A stretch of DNA of 64,000 nt, taken from contig CM082588.2 of assembly GCA_040954595.2 (NCBI GenBank), positions 9,920,001-9,984,000 of the forward strand. Reading direction: 5' to 3'. The translations under genes and the position numbers were made by a program. The stretch is from Balanoglossus misakiensis. Its lineage: Eukaryota > Hemichordata. Below, piece after piece: positions 52,915 to 61,954 of the stretch. The notes below the pieces were generated by a model, which saw nothing but the letters and a program-made list of their open reading frames with translations, was not told the DNA's origin and ran no database searches. How positions within the stretch are numbered: position 1 is the stretch's first letter; every line of letters starts with the position of its first letter.

Positions 52915-53340
52915 TCTTACACTCCCCGTACGCTGGGAGTGTGAGAACAGAGTGTGGGAACAAATTGTTCTCACAATCTCACTGAATAGAAAGCTGTATA
53001 TGACGCGAGTGCTGATTGGTTGGCAAAGTGTTCTGTCGCTACGCGCACTAAATTTTATCCAATGGCGCGATGTGTATTACAGGCACAGAGACTACAACGT
53101 GCCCCCAGACAACAATTCCAGAGTCATTTATTCAATGTTTTTAACGAACTTGGCTAATTTGTGACCGTGTGAGAAAAAGAATCTCACACACCAAGGACCT
53201 GGGATCATATTTCTCACACTCGTCGGGGATATTCTGTCCCACACGAGCCACAGGTGAGTGTGGGACAGAAAATCCCCAACTCTTGTGAGAAATATGATCC
53301 CAGGTCCTTGGGAGTGTGAGATTCTATTAATCTGAAGATA
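52915..53340. mobile_element. Foldback element in transposase intron 4
   Basis: A strong inverted repeat has arms 53178-53244 and 53257-53324, sharing AAGGACCTGGGATCATATTT, TCTCACA and TCTGTCCCACAC. GGGAGTGTGAGAA-type sequence also occurs at 52933-52945, so the element probably extends left to about 52915. It lies wholly within the intron between exons 4 and 5. No coding capacity is supported. Boundaries and target duplication are not resolved. Confidence 0.7.
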
Positions 53341-54498
53341 AACTGTAATTAGGTAAACTTTTATAGTGAAATGTGGCTTTCCCCCCTCTTTTGTACCTTT
53401 TGTGATAAACATTAATCTCCTGCTTTAGGACAAAAGCAGGAGCGACTGCTTTACATACATGTAAATGTACTAATTTCTAACTCCCTTGCTTATGCTTGTG
53501 TGAATAAGTTATTCTGTGTAGCTATCAACATGAAAATATTTCTTAGAAAGCAAAATGGCAAATGTTTACCAATCACCCTAAATTTACTTGTGTGAAACCA
53601 AGATAGAGAGGAACCTGTAAAAATAAGCAGTGATGCTGCTGTCCCTGTGTGCCCCTGTCACTTTGTTTCAGAGTTCAATTTTCATGTGTGTTATATTTAG
53701 TTCACAGCTGTAAATTAGTTCAGTACATATTGCCGTCTCATGTGTGCCTATTTTGTCATTTTTTTCTCCAGCGGCCGTGTAAGATTTCCAAGAAATTTGT
53801 CTGAGTCTTTCATCAATCCATTTGAGTAAGTTTTCCTTATTCTATTGTCATATACGGCATGCATGTATCCCTTGCTTGAGCAAGCCTTTTCGATTGCTTC
53901 TTTTCTCCTGTTACACTAAATTTAAATTTGTTGGGAAAATCAGTTTCATGACATGCATCACGTGTGTCAGAACATTTGCTTGTACCTAAATTCATGGGAA
54001 ATGTTTTCTTTCTTTTTTGTGCTTATGAGTGACTATATGTATTTTTAGTGAGCAGCATTGTCCCACTATTCAGATTAATTCCTTGGTTTTATTACTACCA
54101 GGTTGAGCATTGATATTTCTGAGGAAGACAAAGAGGAAGACATGAACCTATGTGACGATGATGATTATGACTATGAGCCCAGCTTTGATATTTCTATAAT
54201 GTAAGTGCGCATTTATCACTATCATCAAAGTTCCTTATTGGATGGGTACACAACAAATGGAAGGCAAAATATCCTCATGGTTAAAAAAAGCCTAAGTGTT
54301 GGACGCTAAAATTCATATATATGATAAATTTTCTTTTATGAATGAAACATCAACTTACAACATTTGTACTAACAGCTTACTGACAAACTCTGATGGACAA
54401 GTCTTGAGCATTGTTAGGATTTTTTGTCCATTTCTCAGAACTAATGGCGTGCAGGTGGTTCCTGCCATTGGTGACGACGATATTGAAAGTGACGGTGG

Positions 54499-54505
<7 letters not shown>

Positions 54506-54532
<27 letters not shown>

Positions 54533-54693
54533 ACACCATCACCGGGTCTGCAGAGAGTTGTCACAGAAGAAGATGGGGAAAGCCTCCTTGGTGACTCTAC
54601 AACATGTCTGGTTTTTTTGAACCAGCTTCTGGCCCTTGGCAAAAAATCTATTAGGCAAGTCTGTGCATTGAAGTCTTGCAGTGGATTGATATC
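54506..54693 (+). repeat. Left copy of 188-bp target duplication around the LINE
   Basis: Runs from a GAT repeat to TGGATTGATATC inside transposase exon 7. It matches 55884-56071 with two substitutions (TTTTTTG/TTCTTTG; CTGGCC/CTGACC). Both copies stay open in the transposase frame (TPSPGLQRVV, LGKKSIRQVCALK). The insertion is therefore fairly young. Confidence 0.88.
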
Positions 54694-55883
54694 GAATGTA
54701 GAATGTAGAATAGTTTATTGCGTTCCAAGGCCTCCGGCCCATATGCAAGGGGGTTACAAAAATTTAACATAGAAAGACAGCAAAATAAAGTACAGCTGTA
54801 CATGACCATTAAACAGTTTAAATTCTGTCTCTTGAAAAAAGTGAGAGAGATATCTTTCTCTGCTTAAACGCTTTGCTTGTGAAAATACAGAGGTTGAGAA
54901 GCTCATCATTGCTAGACGTGTTCATAAGTCGTACAAATTTGTGAAAAGTTGGATGCTCAAAGTAGATATGTGATAAATACTGTTTTCTGAGGTCTGTGTA
55001 AGCAGAGCATTCAAGGAGAAAATGGTATTCATCTTCTACTGCTCCTTTTGTACAAAACTTACATAGACGATCTGGTACATCTATATTATGCCTTCTCCCC
55101 TCCTCAATAGCAAGGGGCAGGGTAGAACAGCGAAAACAGGTGAACAGTTGTAAGACATTGCGACTACATGGTAACCTAAGATACTTCTCAGGTTCGAGCA
55201 TGCTTTTAAATTGCATGTATGTACGGAGTTTAGGTTTCAAAGATATTTTACTGTTCCAAAGTTGTTTAAAGATATCTGAAAGCCTAGAATCAAAAAGTGA
55301 CAAAAATTGCTGTTTGTTTCCTATTTCTTGGGCAAGCCAGGCATAACCGAAACCATAAGAAAATAAAACATTCTTTATAGATGTTGCCCACGTGTGGCGA
55401 CCCAAGCCATCAAGATTACATAACATGATGTATGCTTGTCTTGGAAGACGGTTTGGAGGCATTTCAAGTAATTTTATCCAATAGCGAATGCAACGCTTTA
55501 TAGTGTAAAAATGAACAGGACAACGACCGCATTCACCCAATACTGCTTCATTTGTTGTATTGCCCGGTATACCTAAAAATTTTCTACACCATTTTCTGTG
55601 TACCTTCTCCAGAGCATCGTACAAAGTAAAACCCCAGACTTCAGAACCATAGCATAAAATTGGTAATATCATAACATCGAAAACTTTAAAATGAGAATAC
55701 AGATCAAAGTGACCTAACTTCCATCTAGCAATTGACAGCATATTGAGGGCTTTACTAGCCTGGTTTGCTAGATTTTGGATTGATTTCGACCAGTTGTTGC
55801 GAGATGAAAAGAATAAACCCAGGTATTTGTAAAATGAAACAATATTTACAGGACTTGTACCAAATTGCCAGTTTTCCCAACGT
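54694..55883 (-). mobile_element. 5'-truncated LINE, 3' part of the reverse-transcriptase ORF
   Basis: On the minus strand, about 350 residues from WENWQFGTSPVN to a stop at 54818 are typical of the region after the polymerase core in LINE ORF2: SFYKYLGLFFSSRNNWSKSI, LPILCYGSEVWGF, a VHRKWCRKFLGI stretch and a zinc-knuckle-like CKFCTKGAVEDEYHFLLEC. The catalytic YxDD box is not included, so it is 5'-truncated. The 3' end has no poly(A) but finishes in short direct repeats (ATTCTACATTCTACATTC), as in CR1/L2-like LINEs. Clade assignment is tentative. It is antisense to the gene it interrupts. Confidence 0.85.
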
Positions 55884-56071
55884 GATGATGATGATGATGA
55901 TGATGATGAAACACCATCACCGGGTCTGCAGAGAGTTGTCACAGAAGAAGATGGGGAAAGCCTCCTTGGTGACTCTACAACATGTCTGGTTTCTTTGAAC
56001 CAGCTTCTGACCCTTGGCAAAAAATCTATTAGGCAAGTCTGTGCATTGAAGTCTTGCAGTGGATTGATATC
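55884..56071 (+). repeat. Right copy of 188-bp target duplication around the LINE
   Basis: Repeats 54506-54693, beginning with eight GAT triplets (the left copy has ten). Joining 54693 to 56072 restores an open transposase frame running ISSTSKFVGSALYLKW to a GTGAGT donor at 56115. Confidence 0.88.
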
Positions 56072-56399
56072 CTCTACTTCAAAGTTTGTTGGCTCAGCTT
56101 TATATCTAAAGTGGGTGAGTGTGAACTAAATATGGTATATTCTTGACAATTATTGTTAAACTATACCAACTGTAGTGTGCATTGTATGGACAATCACTAT
56201 GCCAGTATTATTTAGATGAACAGGAAACTCTAGTTATAATCCTCTGTGGGTGCACATTGTTCCTTTAGGTTTATAATAAAAAACAATAGTCAACTGAAAT
56301 TGCAAAGTTATCCGTATTAACATGTGTTTTATCGTGTCATAGAGAAATCAACATGAAATGATCAAATAAGCATGAATCTTTAAACTGTTTTTTTTTCAG

Positions 56400-56640
56400 G
56401 AATGCTCAGCTGGTCACCTTGAGTACGAATGGTGTTCACAACCAATTTTGAACAGGATACTTCATAGTGGTGATCTCTTCACAGCAGCTGCCGTTCTATT
56501 GTCTGGTAATAATTATGCCAAAATTAATTTTTTGGCAAGCATTCTGTCACTCAGAATTTGCTCCCAGAATACTTACAATAGAATTCAGAAAGCTTATCTA
56601 ATACCATGTCTTGATGAATTTTGGATACGACAACAACAAG
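56400..56640 (+). pseudogene. Transposase exon 8: conserved N-terminal side of the catalytic region
   Basis: Acceptor TTTTTTTTCAG ends at 56399 and the frame is phase 0 with exon 7 (YLKW|ECSAGH). It contains CSAGHLEYEWCSQPILNR and GDLFTAAAVLLSGNNYAKI. After DEFW the text turns into a short stretch ending in TTCTTCTGCAG, an acceptor, with no donor or catalytic exons between. This is where the internal deletion lies; the right edge given is approximate. Confidence 0.65.
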
Positions 56641-56675
56641 ACATTATTATCTGTTTATTATCTGTTCTTCTGCAG

Positions 56676-57406
56676 ATCGACGACTGAATTGGAATCTTTC
56701 CAACAACACATTCTAATGTACGCTTCCAAGAGGTATGCTTACTCACCACCAGCATACAGGGCCAGAAATATCTTGGCCGCCTTAGACCACAATGCGCACC
56801 TAGAAAGGGAAACAAGGAAAACTAAAGATGGTCAAGAAATGTGAGTCCAAACAACACTTTATTGCATAATCTTCAAATGTAAATGAATGCCAAAACACAT
56901 TAAATATAACCACAGTAATCACTTTTAAAATGTAGCTTTTGCAGAAAACAAAATGTCATTCTGTGAAAGACAAGCAGTTTAAAAACAAAATTCAAAATAA
57001 CAATTGAAAGGTGTAAAATCGTGGTAAAAAAAGAAATGCATGCATACAGCATGTGGCATTGTTGCATATAAAAACAATACAGTAAGTGAAGTAAAAATGA
57101 TTGCACAAACTAAGTTTTTGATCACTGCGTTTCAATCAAAGGTACTACAGAAAATTCAACAAAAAGAGCAACAGATGGTCCGCCGCTCCAGTAAAAGAAG
57201 CCAAGTCCTATCCCTACATCAGGCCACTGATAAAAGATATTCTGCAGAAGAGACTTCAAGATAGAGAAGGAATGAAGAAAAAGAGAGAACTAGAAACTAC
57301 AGATCCTAGGAGAATATCCATGCATCTGGCTCAAATACCACCACCACCAACAACTGATCTAGTAAAAGAAAAAATATTGAGACGAACCAGAGAATTGCCT
57401 GAATGA
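56676..57406 (+). pseudogene. Transposase exons 9-10: conserved C-terminus
   Basis: Exon 9 (56676-56840) encodes TTELESFQQHILMYASKRYA and then PPAYRARNILAALDHNAH. It joins, with codon phase kept, to exon 10 (57142-57406): YYRKFNKKSNRW, PVKEAKSYPYIRPLIKDIL and a Lys/Arg-rich tail ending RTRELPE. I recognise this as the C-terminal end of Kolobok-like transposases. The stop at 57404-57406 is 32 bp from the stop of the opposite gene. Confidence 0.7.
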
Positions 57407-57413
57407 TTCCATA

Positions 57414-57524
57414 TGTAAATACATGTAGACAAAAAAAACTATTGTAATCTTGAAGGAACAAATCCAGTGTAGCGGGCGAATGGGTCAGGAAATCGGTCCC
57501 GGATCTCCCAGACACAGCAACTGG
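57414..57524 (-). repeat. Inverted duplication, arm 1 (3' end of the ballast-domain exon)
   Basis: The last about 85 bp of coding sequence and the first 25 bp after the stop of the minus-strand gene are repeated as an inverted copy at 57783-57890, about 260 bp away. The copies differ at a few positions, for example TGGGAGATCC/TGGAAGATCC. Confidence 0.88.
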
Positions 57525-60500
57525 GAATGACCACACGGTTTCCTGCACCTAAACGACCATACTGCCACATGACATACTGCCTATAGGCAGCATGTCGGTT
57601 AGCTGTGTTATTGTCATCATCATCATCATCAGTAGCAAAGATTTCTCGCCTGCAGGTCCTAGCCAAGGCCAACACAGCCTCATTGAGCACAAGCAAATTG
57701 AAATCCTGGTGACAGAAAGATAACAAAAGTTAGGTTCAGTAATATGTAAAAAAAAGGAAGAGCCTACAGTCAAACCTCTCTATAGTTGCTGTGTCTGGAA
57801 GATCCGGGACCGATTTCCTGACCCATTTGCCCGCAACACTGGATTTGTTCCTTCAAGATTACAGTAGTTTTTTGTCCACATTTACATTCATTCACATAAA
57901 GTGTAAACCACAAGCAAATTTAATGAAATATTTACAAGACTTTCAACTCATATTGTAATCACTCAAGTTTTATTACTGACAGTGACATAGATGACATGCT
58001 GTTGTCATTTACCAAAATGTAACATTTTTAAAGGGACGAAGTCTCTCTCTCTCACTGCCCTTTTTCCAGTGATTTTGCTTGATACAAGACACTGTTCATG
58101 TTATTCTACATGTGGATATATAGTGAATCAACATTCGACCAAACACACCTCCCATTCCTGCTTGTAGACACAAGAGTGAAAAACTAACCAAAATAAATAA
58201 ACGGTCTCTACCATTTATTCATTCTGGGCAAGTTTTTACTTCGCATGATACAAGTGGGATGGAAGGTGTGTGTGGTTGAGCGTTGATTCACTATATATCC
58301 ACATGTAAATTAACATAAATAGTGTCTTGTATCAAACATAATTAATGGAAAAAGGGCAGCGAGAGAGAGACTTTGTCCTGGGAGGTGTGTGTGGTCGAAC
58401 GTTGATTCACTATATATCCACATGTAGAATAACATAAACGATGTCTTGTATCAAACATAATTGATAGAATAAGGGCAGCGAGAGAGAGACTTTGTCCCTT
58501 TAACTTTAGAATAATCAGTTTGTATTGATGTTTTGTTCTGAAGATTTTGTAAATTTGTCAACAAAGATGTTTTCTATAGCACACTACTCGACGATTTCCT
58601 TACACTGCCATGCCAAATGTGACAATGAAGCTGCACTGGCCACCAGTACTTCACAGAATTTTTTTTATATATATATTTAGTTGTGTTGATGTCAACACCA
58701 ACTTCCAAAGGGAATTTTTATATCATTGTTTTCTTGACTTCAGAAAGCAATCTCAGGTTTTGAATAATAGTGGTGTGTTTCCAGTGTCTCTTTAAATTTC
58801 AATGTTTATCTGACCTCTGTATTGGTATATGCAGAATCTAACACTAGACGTCTCAATATATGCATAATGCACAAATTATAAATTCCTGTATCGTGTTACA
58901 AATACATATTTCTGTATACTTTGAGTTTGTAACCTGTTCTTCCAAAGTTCCGTCCTCAACACATGCACTCTTTTCACAACCCTTCAGGTTGGCTCTAAAA
59001 CTTCTGACAAAAACACACAAACAACCAGCTTTGCTTTGCTATATGCAAACCATTGTGGATATACTTTGCAAAAATGTTACAGGAAGTACAGTTTGACTGT
59101 AGCCAGGTTAGTGGAACTGAATGTGTTCAATTTAACTTAGAGTTCAAATTTTCAGTTCATAGAGGTTTAGTAGTGAGTCCTTGTAGAATTATATTCATGT
59201 ACAAGTTAAAATCCAAAAGCTTACTTGACTTACCGGTGATCTTGAGATGCAGTTTTGTGGCTGTTTATCGCAGCACATTTTCTCCATTTCTGTTGGCATC
59301 TGCCGACAGTGACTGCAAATGCACCAGTCAGGTGATTGAGTTGCTGAGGGTGGGTGGTATCCCTGCTGTTCTAGTGTTACTGGGAATATGAGATTAAACA
59401 TCAAACCAGGCTGCCAATCAACCATTTGTAGCACCATTCTTTGCAGTTCATCGTTTTTCATGTGTTCAACAGCAGCCTGTGGACAGATTGTTAACAATTT
59501 CATTGAATGATACAAACAGCATTATTTTTATTGTTTTGTTTTATTTATATATGTATGAAATAAATGTATGTTTTTAAAGTTTACCTCCATTCTTTGTCTC
59601 CTTTGTTGTAGTTGGGCAACAGCATCTCCAACAGATACGGATGTTGCACCCCTCCTACCCCTTCCACGTCGTCGGCTTGTACTCCCCCGAGCTGCAACAC
59701 TTCCTCCTCTCTCAGTCTCACCACCTCGACCTCTACCCCTACCACGGCCTCGACTTGTACTCCCCCGAGCTGCAACACTTCCTCCTCTCTCAGTCTCACC
59801 ACCTCGACCTCTACCCCTACCACGGCCTCGACTTGTACTCCCCCGAGCTGCAACACTTCCTCCTCTCTCAGTCTCACCACCTCGACCTCTACCCCTACCA
59901 CGGCCTTGACTTGTACTCCCCCGAGCTGCAACACTTCCTCCTCTCTCAGTCTCACCACCTCGACCTCTACCCCTACCACGGCCTCGACTTGTACTCCCCC
60001 GAGCTGCAACACTTCCTCCTCTCTCAGTCTCACCACCTCGACCTCTACCCCTACCACGGCCTCGACTTCTACCATGTTGTCCTCTACCTCTTTCATTTGT
60101 ACTTGGGCTGGATTCTCTTTCTGCGTTATCTATTTCACTTGTCTGGAAAAAAAATAAGATTTTAAATTGAAAAATGGTAATAAATAATTTTGTACATGCA
60201 GTTATATTGCAAATCATGCAATTTCATGAATTAGGTGAAATTTGTGAACATAAATCCATTATTCATATGCATGTAAAATCCAGACGTGTACAATGATTGC
60301 CCTCTACCAAAATAATCAAATTTGCTCACTAACCCAAACAGTAACATCTCTCCCCTAAGAAAATCAATAAGTTTGTGTTTCTTCTGGACAGGGATGGGGC
60401 ATGGTGCATATCCCCTGTAAATGCATGCCATTCAAATTCAAGCCCACTGCTTGGTTCTATTTTTTATCACTTGGTTTTCACTCACTGCTTCTTCAGATCA

Positions 60501-61438
60501 CAGAATCAATGAATTTAATCGGGGAGTTTCACACCTCTTGTGTACATCATGTGTAATGCAACAATCACTATAAAATACCTGCGATCGCATAACTTCGTGT
60601 TCAAAGCCAATTGAAATGTAGACCTAACATTTTTTTTTCTTATTCACCTATAAAAGTTCCGCTAAACTTATGACACGTAATTTTTGGCCAGCCTTTGTTT
60701 GTTTTCTTAGAACACGGGTTTTGACTATCGTTTCATCCATAGTGATACATAGCTTTATTTGAACGATCATTATCCATTTCCTGTCTCTGTTCGTGTTCAT
60801 GACGCTTTGATACAAAAGAAATGTCAACAACATGCTATGCAACAGTTACCAAGCATGACTCGCAAACTTTTAATTCGAAATATTCTATGCATATTTTTCC
60901 CCGGTGCAAGTGCATGCACTTGCTATATTCATAATAATAATCCCCCTGTTTATTAGCGCGTGAGCAGATGATAATGAGTACTCGATAGGGGCCGATCGGC
61001 ATCCGGTCTAGTTCATGTACATTACGGCATCTACAGCTAGCTGCCAGCTGTCGATGTCACCGTAGTGCAACCCCAGTGCAACCCGGCGTCTACACGTACT
61101 TATGCTTACGTGTATTTTCGTTAGGAGTTTACAACTGGTGATCACGTCATATTTGAAATAGAAATCAGTGCACCGTGGAACAAGAAAGCGGCCTAAAGAA
61201 ACCGTAAATACTCAGCGAAAATTTAGATAAATCCCGGAACGTGAAAACAAGAATCAAAACAAACAAATGAACGTCGCAATGTACGGTAAATCACCGGCAT
61301 CTCCATCTGACATCGTAAAGTTTACCTTCTTTATCATTGTCAATGTCAATGTCATTCATAAAAAAACATTCTCTACTAATTTTCTCTAGTTTACAGAATT
61401 CTATAAGTATTCGTATATGTACTTACCTCGCATTCCAT
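57439..61438 (-). CDS. RG-repeat / P2X7 ballast-domain protein, four exons
   Basis: Exons on the minus strand: 61427-61438 (MECE), 59585-60142, 59234-59476 and 57439-57705. All junctions are GT..AG and phase 0, giving about 359 residues. Residues 5-190 are [12 protein letters not shown], then five 26-residue RG repeats, then a [10 protein letters not shown] helix. Residues 191-359 match the cytoplasmic cysteine-rich C-terminal domain of P2X7: W-C-x-C-x2-C (C242, C244, C247), CC at 258-259, C266, [28 protein letters not shown] (C334-335) and YTGF. That domain binds zinc in P2X7. No P2X transmembrane or extracellular region is present, so this is not a channel. RG repeats suggest nucleic-acid binding (inference). 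Exon 1 is the least certain. Context suggests cargo or an accessory protein of the transposon. Confidence 0.8.
57783..57890 (+). pseudogene. Inverted partial copy of the ballast-domain 3' end
   Basis: Reads on the plus strand as [20 protein letters not shown], then VPSRLQ and a stop, matching the end of the minus-strand gene with K for E and N for Y. It lies in that gene's last intron, just upstream of exon 4. It has no upstream exon of its own, so it is a duplicated fragment. A hairpin transcript across both arms is possible. Confidence 0.85.
58032..58499. mobile_element. TTAA-flanked MITE, copy 2, nested in the large element
   Basis: TTAA at 58028-58031 and 58500-58503 flanks a 468-bp foldback starting AGGGACGAAGTCTCTCTC and ending GAGACTTTGTCCCT. 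Both arms are related to the left end of the large element. The right arm is present twice in tandem (about 58258-58377 and 58381-58499). It sits in the last intron of the ballast-domain gene and is therefore tolerated by that gene. Confidence 0.9.
58504..59233 (-). other. Intron sequence, nothing further recognised
   Basis: Part of the long last intron of the ballast-domain gene. Short plus-strand ORFs at 58610-59391 have no domain or splice support, and the last runs antisense through exon 3. Confidence 0.5.
59681..60070 (-). repeat. Coding minisatellite, five 78-bp units
   Basis: ACTCCCCCGAGCTGCAACAC begins at 59681, 59759, 59837, 59915 and 59993, a strict 78-bp period. Each unit encodes 26 residues ([26 protein letters not shown]) on the minus strand. 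One unit has STSQ in place of STSR. The period being a multiple of three keeps the frame; it also leaves other frames open, which explains the antisense ORFs of 113-181 residues. Confidence 0.93.
60143..61426 (-). other. Predicted first intron of the ballast-domain gene
   Basis: Bounded by a GTAAGT donor at 61421-61426 (minus strand) and a TTTTTTTTCCAG acceptor next to 60142. I see no domain or repeat shared with the rest of the window. Small ORFs at 60231-60956 are unsupported. A further small exon could be hidden here. Confidence 0.45.
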
Positions 61439-61712
61439 TGTTGTGATCCAGGACCAGGGTCATGAACGTACGTGACCAGGTCATTGACTGAAGCACATGT
61501 GTGTGTTGACATTGTGACGCAACCGCAATATGCGTAGTTTTTCACTTCGCGGGAGGTCAACATGGCGGTCGATCGAAATCGCGCGCACGGCCAGGCAGAA
61601 ATCCAGTCTTTAGCCTAAACGGCGAAAACGTAGTTCAGGGTATTCTTCAAGCAATGTGTGGTCATTATATGTCATAATAATGGATTTGACGTAAGTATTT
61701 AATGGAGTTTGG
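61439..61712 (-). promoter_or_regulatory. Candidate promoter/5' region of the ballast-domain gene
   Basis: The 270 bp between the predicted start codon and the right terminal repeat are richer in CpG than the surroundings (GTCGATCGAAATCGCGCGCA at 61567-61586). They include CAACATGGCGG at 61559-61569, a YY1-like core. No TATA box is clear. The role is inferred from position only. Confidence 0.3.
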
Positions 61713-61739
61713 AGGCAAAAAGAGAGAGACTTTGTCCCT
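61713..61739 (-). repeat. Right terminal inverted repeat of the TTAA element
   Basis: Exact reverse complement of the left 27 bp, followed by TTAA. Inward of the 27 bp the two ends differ completely (the right end continues into GGAGTTTGG), unlike the MITEs, whose two arms are similar for about 180 bp. Confidence 0.85.
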
Positions 61740-61954
61740 TTAATTATCTAATTTATGCATTGTTAACAATGCACTGTGACGTTTACTGCATGTAATTTTT
61801 TTCCCCTGTGGAAACTTACTATGCTTTGAATACATGTTCCCTAATGGGGTGTTGAAGGATACAGTAGGATCTGTTTCTGTAGCAAATATGACACTGTTTT
61901 CAACATATTTGACTGGTGGCAATATGTGATATTATGTTGGTATCCATCATGTAA

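Larger units (their letters stand above)
51128..57406 (+). pseudogene. Kolobok-like transposase gene, disrupted (catalytic core missing)
   Basis: Predicted exons: 51128-51343, 51954-52064, 52321-52446, 52785-52898, 53772-53825, 54102-54200, 54439-56114 (holding a LINE and a 188-bp duplication), 56400 to about 56640, 56676-56840 and 57142-57406. The first six introns all split codons after base 2. The N-terminus has an AT-hook-like KRARGRPQ; exon 6 is acidic (DDDDYDYE). Exon 8 reads CSAGHLEYEWCSQP, then AAAVLLSGNNYAKINFLA and TYNRIQKAYLIP, and exon 9 TELESFQQHILMYASKR. I recognise these as the two sides of Kolobok transposase, from memory of the family. The few hundred residues expected between EFW and TTELES are absent, so it cannot be active. 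Exon 1 also carries a one-base frameshift. Confidence 0.7.
50836..61739. mobile_element. 10.9-kb TTAA-flanked DNA transposon, Kolobok-like, carrying two genes
   Basis: The ends are perfect inverted repeats of 27 bp (50836-50862 and 61713-61739) starting AGGGACAAAGTCTCTCTCTT, each abutted outside by TTAA (50832-50835; 61740-61743). TTAA duplication is characteristic of Kolobok and piggyBac-type elements. The plus-strand gene inside has Kolobok-like transposase sequence, favouring Kolobok. A second gene, with an RG-repeat region and a P2X7-ballast domain, lies tail-to-tail with it. MITEs sharing the left end occur inside and outside. Later events include a LINE insertion, a nested MITE, a foldback in an intron and an inverted duplication. 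The alternative is that unrelated same-family ends happen to bracket a host locus. Confidence 0.72.

Noticed and set aside
54296-54438. Upstream part of the open frame preceding transposase exon 7
   Set aside because: It lies in the predicted intron. A good acceptor (TTTCTCAG, ending at 54438) gives the right phase from exon 6, and the upstream residues look non-conserved.
54355-54642. Ser-rich minus-strand ORF across the GAT repeat
   Set aside because: It is antisense to transposase exon 7; the serine run is the complement of the Asp-encoding GAT repeat.
59568-60165. Long plus-strand ORFs of 113-181 residues (Ser/Thr/Pro-rich)
   Set aside because: They are antisense or alternate-frame readings of the 78-bp coding minisatellite, which is open in all frames because the period is a multiple of three. 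The minus-strand frame with phase-0 exons is the supported one.
57439-61438. A P2X receptor gene
   Set aside because: Only the cytoplasmic cysteine-rich domain is present. No transmembrane segments or ATP-binding ectodomain can be seen in the element.
61563-61619. Short plus-strand ORF starting MAVDRNRAHGQ
   Set aside because: Only 18 codons, in the likely promoter region of the minus-strand gene, without splice or conservation support.
50836-61739. Classification as piggyBac
   Set aside because: TTAA flanks fit, but the transposase text (EWCSQP, LLSGNNYAKI, LESFQQHILMYASKR) looks like Kolobok. piggyBac is kept only as a fallback because the catalytic core is missing.
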